Assembly (NCBI RefSeq): GCF_018609725.1 | Contig: NZ_JAHENT010000045.1 | Location: 1-64,000 of the forward strand | Source: Methanohalobium sp. | GTDB taxonomy: Archaea > Halobacteriota > Methanosarcinia > Methanosarcinales > Methanosarcinaceae | Length of the DNA stretch: 64,000 bases | Reading direction: 5' to 3' | In this document: positions 57,653 through 64,000 of the stretch, one piece after another | Numbering within the stretch: position 1 is the first letter of the stretch | Layout of the letters: each line of letters starts with the position of its first letter | The notes under the pieces: model-generated | What the model was told of the DNA's origin: nothing | Database searches by the model: none | What the model saw: only the letters and a program-made list of their open reading frames with translations | Translations under genes and position numbers: made by a program

Positions 57653-58528
57653 TTATTTTTTACCTGATGCATGAGAAGCTATAAATTCACGCATCAATTT
57701 TGCACCAAGTATAGCGGTTTGACCTGTATCATAGTCCGGAACTATTTCCATTAAATCAAATCCAATTGACATTGGTGCCAGTGCATGTATAATATGCCTG
57801 ACATCAAAAGGATCTAAGCCGAATGGTTCAGGAGTTCCGGTTGCAGGTGTATGGGTAGAATCAACTGCATCCATATCCAGTGAGAGATATATGGATTTAC
57901 TATTTAGATATTCTACAATTTCAGATATTACAGTATATATTCCCTGTCTTCTTATATCTTCAGGAGTGTAGAATTTTATATTGTTATCCCTTGCAAATTC
58001 CCATTCTTCTCTGGTGCCACTGCGTACCCCAAGTAATACATAATTGCTGCTGATATCGTCTGTAATATGTCTGGAAACCGATGCATGACTGTGTTTTACA
58101 CCATCAAACTCTTCACGAAGGTCAAAATGTGCATCCAGTACAACAACACCGAAATCATCACCTGCATTTTCTTTGCACGCTTTGACACACGGATAAGTCA
58201 GGGAATGCTCTCCACCGACCATCAACGGTATTTTATAATTCCTTAACAATGAATCCACTTCATTATAAAGTTCTCTGAGTGTATCATCAACTGATACAAA
58301 GGTTTCAAGATTTCCAGCATCATGGATATTTAAATCCACAAAATCAATATCAAAATAAGAATTATAGCTTTCAAAATTTGATGATGCTGTGCGAACGGAA
58401 TCAGGTGCCCAGCGACTACCTGCACGATAAGATGAAGTTCCATCAAATGGAACTCCAAATATTACATATCTGGCAGATTCATAATCCGCCAGTGCATCCA
58501 TTATACCCGGCTGGTAAAACATATACAT
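57653..58528 (-). CDS. speB: Agmatinase (ureohydrolase)
   Basis: 291 residues. It hydrolyses agmatine to putrescine and urea. Mn-binding motifs: GGEHS, DAHFDLREE and SLDMDAVDS, with a fourth region around IVPDYD. The eIF5A gene lies 21 nt upstream. Polyamines feed spermidine, the source of hypusine on eIF5A, so co-transcription makes sense. Confidence 0.93.
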   Translation of the reverse strand: MYMFYQPGIMDALADYESARYVIFGVPFDGTSSYRAGSRWAPDSVRTASSNFESYNSYFDIDFVDLNIHDAGNLETFVSVDDTLRELYNEVDSLLRNYKIPLMVGGEHSLTYPCVKACKENAGDDFGVVVLDAHFDLREEFDGVKHSHASVSRHITDDISSNYVLLGVRSGTREEWEFARDNNIKFYTPEDIRRQGIYTVISEIVEYLNSKSIYLSLDMDAVDSTHTPATGTPEPFGLDPFDVRHIIHALAPMSIGFDLMEIVPDYDTGQTAILGAKLMREFIASHASGKK

Positions 58529-58549
58529 TTATTTATTTTTTGTAAGTAG

Positions 58550-58936
58550 TTATGTTCTCATTTCTATCTTTTTATTACCCATCGCTGTAATATAGGTGAT
58601 TTCTTCACCTTCTTTTACATTATCTTTATATTCTTCAGGAACAGGAAGTTCAAAAGTTGAATAATCATCCATATCCATTAATTGAGCAACGCTTCCATCA
58701 AAGGACAAAACCTGTGCACTTTTACGCTCTACAACCGGTGTATAAATTTTTGATGATACTGAGCTTACTATAGAGCGTTTTTGACCATCAAAAATCCCTA
58801 TGGCATCAATTCTTGCTTTTGCAGACCCATGTTTACCGGGTTTTGATTTAGAAATGCTTTTTATTAGACAGGGTTCGTCGTCTATTACTACATATCTTCC
58901 TTCTTTGAGTTCTTTAACTGTTATCTGTTCTTTCAT
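58550..58936 (-). CDS. eif5a: Translation initiation factor 5A
   Basis: 128 residues. Lys35 in the SKPGKHGSAK loop is the hypusine site, and the C-terminal OB fold (VLSFDGSVAQLMDMDDYSTFELP) follows. The TCCT-type ribosome site GGAGGATT precedes the ATG at suitable spacing. It helps elongation through proline-rich stretches. First gene of the agmatinase operon. Confidence 0.96.
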   Translation of the reverse strand: MKEQITVKELKEGRYVVIDDEPCLIKSISKSKPGKHGSAKARIDAIGIFDGQKRSIVSSVSSKIYTPVVERKSAQVLSFDGSVAQLMDMDDYSTFELPVPEEYKDNVKEGEEITYITAMGNKKIEMRT

Positions 58937-59139
58937 TTATATAATCCTCCTTGTAACAAATTAACTTTACAAATGTTTGTCGTGACCTACGCTTATAATG
59001 AAGCTATTCCATATATCAAGTTATCGAATAAGAACAAATCATGTTTGGTATTTGACCTTTATAAACCGATTCATCGTTATTTATTACAGATGTAATGCAC
59101 AATTTAATACATATATTTTTATTTTAAAGATGATACATT

Positions 59140-60855
59140 TTAAACAACTGACCAATCAATACCAAGTTCATCCAGTTTATTAGATTCTGGAACACCTTTT
59201 TTATTCCATCCACGGAAATGATAATAATCTGAAACCGCCTTTTTAAATTCGTTTTTATCAATACCATCATCATCAAAAAAACGTTCAGGGAGTTTATCAT
59301 CAGAGACTGTGAAACCTGACCTGTTATTGAATAGCCGTTCAAGGTTCCATGTACGCTCCCCTGAACGCAATAAATCCTCTGGTGTGTAGTAAACACCTGT
59401 GACAGAACTTAGCATCGATGCCATTATAGTTTCATCAAGTGCAAACATCGAATAATTACAAAGAGATAATGAATCGATTGCAGCTATAAGATTCTGGAAA
59501 TACTGCAAAAGTCCGGCTTTACCACTAAAAGTCTGTCTGTCCAGAAGTTTTGGTTTGCCCAGTACCTCTGGAGCTATCATATAGGAATCTCTATAACATC
59601 CACCATGATTGGATGTAGCATATCCAAGAGCCTGTCCCTGTATTCCACGTGGGTCATATCCTGGTAATTCAAGGGATTTTACACTCATACTCAAATCATT
59701 ACCTCTTGCATTCATGAAAGATGATGAACCGTTACAGAGTTTACTTTTACCTTCTCCTATATCCTCTATTATCTGTAAAAGGTTTTCAGAGCCAATATTC
59801 TTGGATGTCAGTTCCAGATATGATGCTATTGTAGAACCACATGATACAGAATCAATACTATAGTCTCTACAAAGGTCACAAGCTTTTATAATAGTGTCAA
59901 AATCATTGTTACCCACAGCAGGACCAAATGCCCATATGGTATCATAATCCGGTATTAGCCTGTTATCTTTTGTTTGGAATTTACACGCTATAGGACAACC
60001 CGAACAACCAGGTAGTTTTTCAGTGTCATAATTGTTTTTGATGTATTCTGCAGAAAGCAAATTTATACCGCCAAATGAAGAATATCTGAAATTATATGCT
60101 GGAAGTACATTCATATAATTCATAAGAGCCATAAAAGCAGATGTCCCATAGACTTTCAAACCCTTTGATACCAAAGGATTTGCATCAAGCAACTGTCCAG
60201 CATGGGTCACCGTTTTTCCAAATTCAGTTTCATCAAAGATGTATGGTTTATTGTTCCCTTTTACCACTATAGCTTTAAGGTTCTTAGAACCTGCTATTGC
60301 TCCAAGTCCCCCTCGCTCTGATGAATACAGATAGTCATTTACTATATTTGCCAGCAGTATCTGGTTTTCACCCGATTTGCCTATACATGCAACTTTTCCC
60401 CCATCATGCAGAATATCAGTTGTTTCAACTGTATTTTTGTTCCACAGGTGTGTGGCGGATTTTAATTCTACATAATTATCTTCGATTTGCAGGTAAACCG
60501 GTGATTTGGCTTTCCCTTTGATAACAAGCGCATCAATACCTGCACGTTTCAATTCTTTTCCAAAAAATCCGCCGGTTTCTGCACTAAAAATTGTATTTGT
60601 TAGAGGGGATTTGGATGTTATAGAACACATTCCAGTGAACGGGGTATCTGTTCCTGCAAGGGGTGATGTTGTTACAATAAGTGGATTATCGGGATTTAGT
60701 GGGTCTACACGAGGCGAACATAAATCACAAAGTATCCTGACACCAAGCCCGCGTCCTCCTATATAAGCACAGAGCTTTTTTTCATCAGTAGTGGTTTCTG
60801 TTACTGTACTGCTGCTGAGGTCAACTGTAATTGTCTTTCCCATCCATCCATACAT
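59140..60855 (-). CDS. Aldehyde:ferredoxin oxidoreductase family protein
   Basis: 571 residues of the AOR family, with a tungsto- or molybdopterin and a 4Fe-4S cluster. Start MYGWMGKTITVDL, then pterin-binding GGRGLGVRIL; cluster motif PGCSGCPIACKFQ near residue 280. The usual last cluster Cys near the C-terminus is in a CN-type segment (SLCNYSMF). It couples aldehyde oxidation to ferredoxin. The aldehyde is unknown. Confidence 0.92.
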   Translation of the reverse strand: MYGWMGKTITVDLSSSTVTETTTDEKKLCAYIGGRGLGVRILCDLCSPRVDPLNPDNPLIVTTSPLAGTDTPFTGMCSITSKSPLTNTIFSAETGGFFGKELKRAGIDALVIKGKAKSPVYLQIEDNYVELKSATHLWNKNTVETTDILHDGGKVACIGKSGENQILLANIVNDYLYSSERGGLGAIAGSKNLKAIVVKGNNKPYIFDETEFGKTVTHAGQLLDANPLVSKGLKVYGTSAFMALMNYMNVLPAYNFRYSSFGGINLLSAEYIKNNYDTEKLPGCSGCPIACKFQTKDNRLIPDYDTIWAFGPAVGNNDFDTIIKACDLCRDYSIDSVSCGSTIASYLELTSKNIGSENLLQIIEDIGEGKSKLCNGSSSFMNARGNDLSMSVKSLELPGYDPRGIQGQALGYATSNHGGCYRDSYMIAPEVLGKPKLLDRQTFSGKAGLLQYFQNLIAAIDSLSLCNYSMFALDETIMASMLSSVTGVYYTPEDLLRSGERTWNLERLFNNRSGFTVSDDKLPERFFDDDGIDKNEFKKAVSDYYHFRGWNKKGVPESNKLDELGIDWSVV

Positions 60856-60999
60856 ATTGATTTATCCCGCATTTTATAACTGTAATAAACTATTATGAGT
60901 GAAATTTAAGATTAAAATTTTAAATTCTGGATAATAATAAATACACTATTAAATTTGAATGTTTCCAGATGGTTTATATAAAAATAGGTGCGAAGAGAT

Positions 61000-62205
61000 A
61001 TGGTTGCTGTCTATATACTGCTTGTAGGTGCTATCGTAGTTTTTGCAATGATTCTTCGTTCTGGTATGAAAGAAATAGGGATTCCGTCAATGATTGGTTT
61101 TTTTATGCTGGGTTTTTTGGTTCGTTTTATGGATAATCAGTGGAATCTGATTTCTGAACAGGGTTTCCAGATTTTTGATTTTCTGGCAGAACTTGGTATA
61201 ATAGTTTTACTGTTTCGTGTGGGGCTTGAAAGCAAAGTCACCAAATTGATAAGATGGTTACCTACTGCAAGTAAAATCTGGATTGGTGGTGTATTTTTTA
61301 GTGGTTTGCTCGGTTTTTTAGCCTCTTACTATATACTGGGATGGGAACTTGTACAAAGTCTATTTGTTTCAGTGGCAATGACTGCAACAAGTGTAGGAGT
61401 TACGGTGAGCATATGGCAGGAAGCCAATCTATTATACACACATCATGGTGAAATATTACTGGATGTAGCAGAACTGGATGATATATCTGGTGTTATACTT
61501 ATGGCTTTATTGTTTGCTGTCGCACCGGTCCTTAAAAGTGGAAATATTGCTGCAACTCTGCCCATATTGCCAGAAATACTTGGATTATTCATTCTGAAAT
61601 TAATTGCATTTATTGCATTCTGTATTTTCTTTTCGCGCTATCTGGAAGCCCATATAACAGAATTTCTTGAAAGAATTCAGGTTGGAAATGGCACATTGCT
61701 GGTTATTCTGGGTATTGGTATGGTCGTTGCCGCTACTGCTGAAATGCTCGGTTTTTCAGTGGCAATAGGTGCTTTTTTTGCAGGTCTTATTTTCAGCCGA
61801 GATCCGGATTCAGTAAAATTTGACGGTTCATTCGAACCTTTATATGACCTGTTCATGCCTTTTTTCTTTGTCGGAATCGGATTAAAAATCAATCCAGAAA
61901 TTATTACAGGTTCCCTTGTTCCAGTTGTTATACTGATTCTGGTAGCATTTGCAGGTAAATTAATAGGACATGGTAGTATTGCATATTTTGTTACCGGTTC
62001 ATCGGGTGCACTCATATTCGGAACCAGTATGATACCAAGAGCAGAAATTGCTCTTATCATCATGCAGAAAGGATTATCCCTTGGTGACTGGGCAGTAACA
62101 CCGCAAATATTTGCCAATATGGTTATAGTGTCGGCAGTAACTTCACTAACAATCCCCCTGATATTGCGTCCTGTGCTAAACCGACAATCTCAACAACTTA
62201 CATAA
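61000..62205 (+). CDS. Kef-type cation/proton antiporter (CPA2)
   Basis: 401 residues with about 12 transmembrane helices and the Na+/H+-exchanger family core. The segment EVAELDDISGVIL carries conserved acidic residues of helix 5. Only the transport domain is present; the TrkA-N/TrkA-C regulatory domain is missing. ATG 61000 is used; the longer frame begins with GTG 60988 and overlaps the AGGTG site. Likely Na+ or K+ efflux in a salty niche. Confidence 0.88.
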   Translation: MVAVYILLVGAIVVFAMILRSGMKEIGIPSMIGFFMLGFLVRFMDNQWNLISEQGFQIFDFLAELGIIVLLFRVGLESKVTKLIRWLPTASKIWIGGVFFSGLLGFLASYYILGWELVQSLFVSVAMTATSVGVTVSIWQEANLLYTHHGEILLDVAELDDISGVILMALLFAVAPVLKSGNIAATLPILPEILGLFILKLIAFIAFCIFFSRYLEAHITEFLERIQVGNGTLLVILGIGMVVAATAEMLGFSVAIGAFFAGLIFSRDPDSVKFDGSFEPLYDLFMPFFFVGIGLKINPEIITGSLVPVVILILVAFAGKLIGHGSIAYFVTGSSGALIFGTSMIPRAEIALIIMQKGLSLGDWAVTPQIFANMVIVSAVTSLTIPLILRPVLNRQSQQLT

Positions 62206-62315
62206 ATTGTTTACCGGTGTAGATAATATAAAAATAATCTTTTTCATACCAACCTATAAATATCATTATACTTACTTTTTTATTGGTTAAAACTAATAGG
62301 GGGAGACTTAAAAAT

Positions 62316-62546
62316 ATGGCAGATAAAACAAATAAAGTTCCAGAAAATATAGAAGGATCATACTATGTCGATGAAGATTGTACCGCATGCGGGCTTTGTG
62401 TCGATACAGATCCCGATCATTTTGCAATGAATGATGATGAATCCTACGCCTATGTATACAAACAGCCAGAAACCGATGACGAAATAGATGCCTGTGAGGA
62501 AGCACTGGAAGCATGTCCCGTTGAAGCTATCGGAAATGATGGTTAA
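62316..62546 (+). CDS. Single-cluster ferredoxin
   Basis: 76 residues. One 4Fe-4S cluster is bound by CTACGLC and by the Cys in ACPVEAI. It is rich in acidic residues, consistent with salt adaptation. The longer frame to 62283 is less likely because GGGGGAG lies 13 nt before ATG 62316. Partner for electron transfer from oxidoreductases such as the AOR protein is possible, not shown. Confidence 0.9.
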   Translation: MADKTNKVPENIEGSYYVDEDCTACGLCVDTDPDHFAMNDDESYAYVYKQPETDDEIDACEEALEACPVEAIGNDG

Positions 62547-62551
62547 ATTTT

Positions 62552-62932
62552 CTAAGTTTTATTTTTTTTATAATTTTTTTCAATTTCTATAAGTTTTTTC
62601 TTCTCTTCAAGTTTTTGTGGGTTAAAACCGCCACCAAATCCTCCAAGACCACTTTTTGATACAACCCTGTGGCACGGAATTACTATAGGATAAGGATTTT
62701 TAGATAATGCATTCCCTACTGCCTGTGATGCCCCCGGTTTTTTTATCCTTTTAGCAAGTTCCGAGTAGGTAATCGTTTCTCCATAGGGTATTTTCCGGGT
62801 TTCATTGAGAACCATTTGTTCAAATTCTGTAAGATAAGATAAATCAAGTTCATATTCTGAAAAATCCCTTTTTCTGCCGCTTATGTATTTTAAAAAATCC
62901 TGGCAGAGTAAATCAATTCTTACCGAATTCAT
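62552..62932 (-). CDS. ogt: Methylated-DNA-protein-cysteine methyltransferase
   Basis: 126 residues. It takes alkyl groups from O6-alkylguanine onto the Cys of the PCHRV motif. VGNALSKNPYPIVIPCHRVVS is the active-site region (cited in parts). The N-terminal ribonuclease-like domain is reduced. Start overlaps the protease gene by 20 nt, so the two are coupled. Confidence 0.92.
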   Translation of the reverse strand: MNSVRIDLLCQDFLKYISGRKRDFSEYELDLSYLTEFEQMVLNETRKIPYGETITYSELAKRIKKPGASQAVGNALSKNPYPIVIPCHRVVSKSGLGGFGGGFNPQKLEEKKKLIEIEKNYKKNKT

Positions 62933-63635
62933 CTATATCCCAGTCATCAAAGACTTCTTTTTCAATGGATTCTCTTGTCTTTTTATGACGTTTCCAGCTT
63001 ATTCCAAGAAATAAAAGAACCGCCATTACAGCTCCAGAAATAATAAAAAGGTACGGACGGGTTTTTTCAAGTAACAATGGATTAATGTTATCCCTCATTT
63101 CATATTCTGGATACATTATGTCATTTTTGTCGTCGCTGTGACCAAGGCCAAGTGCATGTCCAAACTCATGTTTGGCTATTGCATACATATTGGCATCCCC
63201 ATATTGCTGCCATGAATACCCCTGATAATTCCCCACTTCAAGTACGATGTCAGCACGCACATATTTTCCATCCACAACATAGGGTCTGCAGTATCCTGCA
63301 ACTCCGTCAGGTGCTTTTTCTACCTCTTCAAGATTTTCAACCCACCTTACGTTAATGTCGGCTTCTTCACTGGATTCTACAAATTTAAAAGCGGGGTCAA
63401 AATCCAAGTGACCGTTTCCGCCCTCATCCCAGTATTCTACTGCTTTTTCTATCTGCTTATAATATGTAGGGCTATAATGTTCAGGAACATTTTCATCATT
63501 AATATATACTGTTATAGGTGAGTGGTCCCAAGGGTTATCAGATATGCCGGGGCTGTTATCTCCACCAGCAGAAACTGGAAGTATGATAGTAAACAATATC
63601 AGAACCGTTGCCAGAATAAGTATTAACTTTTCCAT
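62913..63635 (-). CDS. Matrixin-like zinc metalloprotease, membrane-anchored
   Basis: 240 residues. A signal peptide (residues 2-24), then the catalytic HEFGHALGLGH (HEXXHXXGXXH) with the Met-turn MYPEYEM. A transmembrane helix near residues 195-215 and a charged cytoplasmic tail follow, so the protease sits outside the cell. The early segment (PWDHSPITVYINDENVP) fits the matrixin prodomain-free type. The substrate is unknown. Confidence 0.88.
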   Translation of the reverse strand: MEKLILILATVLILFTIILPVSAGGDNSPGISDNPWDHSPITVYINDENVPEHYSPTYYKQIEKAVEYWDEGGNGHLDFDPAFKFVESSEEADINVRWVENLEEVEKAPDGVAGYCRPYVVDGKYVRADIVLEVGNYQGYSWQQYGDANMYAIAKHEFGHALGLGHSDDKNDIMYPEYEMRDNINPLLLEKTRPYLFIISGAVMAVLLFLGISWKRHKKTRESIEKEVFDDWDIDEFGKN

Positions 63636-63859
63636 ATGTTGATATTCCTATATATTCACCTATACATAAATCAATTGGGAGTTTTTAAAAGGTATCCATG
63701 TACAAATTTTAGATTTCATGAACACAGGGAATATAATTTGAAAATTATTAATATCTACTTTATATATGATATAAAAACATAACCAATACCTAATTTTATG
63801 AACATAAATACAATTTTTATAAACATTAAATTTATCTATATGTACACGTATATAGATTA
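63636..63859. other. AT-rich stretch at the right edge
   Basis: From 63636 to about 63859 only AT-rich sequence is visible, with TATA-like boxes but no supported gene or repeat. Confidence 0.4.
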
Positions 63860-64000
63860 ATGTATCAGCACTATACGATTAAAAAGTACCCAACTGGTAC
63901 ATCATCGTTAGTGTTGGATGGTCTATAGGTCTATAACTACTCGAACTTGGCTGAATTAGGAGCTAACAGTTTCCTAATTCATATCCCTTACTATTCTACT
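63860..64000 (+). pseudogene. Open frame with in-frame TAG, cut by window edge
   Basis: ATG 63860 opens a frame to the end of the window, broken only by TAG at 63926-63928. Before it: MYQHYTIKKYPTGTSS then LVLDGL. After it: VYNYSNLAELGANSF and LIHIPYYST. Codon use is coding-like. The family is not recognised; a transposase or relic is possible. No ribosome binding site is evident. The TAG may be read as pyrrolysine if the organism decodes it. Confidence 0.35.

Overview
The window is a chromosome segment of an AT-rich methanogenic euryarchaeon, most likely a salt-adapted methylotroph of the Methanosarcinales. The archaeal assignment rests on the L11/L1/L10(P0)/L12(P1) ribosomal genes next to SecE and Spt5, TATA-binding protein, D-aminoacyl-tRNA deacylase of the GEK1 type, eIF5A, class I lysyl-tRNA synthetase and Rad50/Mre11. 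The methanogen assignment rests on Mer (F420-dependent methylene-H4MPT reductase) beside an FpoF-like F420H2-oxidising subunit. A quaternary-amine (glycine betaine type) ABC transporter and acidic proteins fit a saline habitat. The genus is inference (Methanohalobium, Methanosalsum or Methanococcoides are candidates).

Layout. 1-2.5 kb: end of an aldehyde dehydrogenase gene fused head-to-tail with a ThDP enzyme gene. 2.5-6.3 kb: a microprotein gene, then a four-gene betaine-type ABC transporter operon. 6.3-8 kb: two methyltransferases. 8-13.5 kb: a decayed accessory island holding two microprotein genes, IS605-type tnpB relics, histidine-kinase debris, a run of five short hairpins, a kinase gene interrupted by an in-frame TAG, and an intact TnpB-only element. 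13.5-19.9 kb: the conserved block dtdA-ftsZ-secE-spt5-rpl11-rpl1-rplP0-rpl12, with a likely L1 autoregulatory structure. 20-30 kb: HIT protein, TPR protein (frameshifted), radical SAM protein, SAM hydroxide adenosyltransferase, ThiC, a possible structured ncRNA, DNA glycosylase, glycosyltransferase, TBP and an HTH regulator. 29-40 kb: a chromosome-maintenance block, scpB-scpA-smc plus an acidic repeat protein, followed by rad50-mre11. 40-45 kb: metallo-beta-lactamase-like protein, two small Cys-rich proteins around hemD, nadM, fpoF and mer. 45-54 kb: a tnpB relic, lysK, U32 peptidase family, hisF and membrane proteins. 54.4-56.3 kb: an IS200/IS605 element whose tnpB carries a stop codon. 56.3-63.6 kb: pcm, agmatinase next to eIF5A, AOR-type oxidoreductase, Kef-type antiporter, ferredoxin, DNA methyltransferase repair protein and a matrixin-like protease.

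The least expected signals are small. (1) Two copies of a 28-codon gene, 6.6 kb apart on opposite strands, each followed by a hairpin whose 28-nt loop carries the same 13-nt C-rich motif. (2) Two further microprotein genes with good ribosome binding sites. (3) In-frame TAG codons in a histidine-kinase gene and in the open frame at the right edge. All 15 or so stop codons I checked in intact genes are TAA or TGA, so pyrrolysine decoding is a real alternative to pseudogenisation. (4) A 134-nt run of five short perfect hairpins. (5) A two-hairpin, C-rich intergenic RNA candidate downstream of nothing obvious at 25.7-25.9 kb. No CRISPR array, tRNA or rRNA gene was seen.
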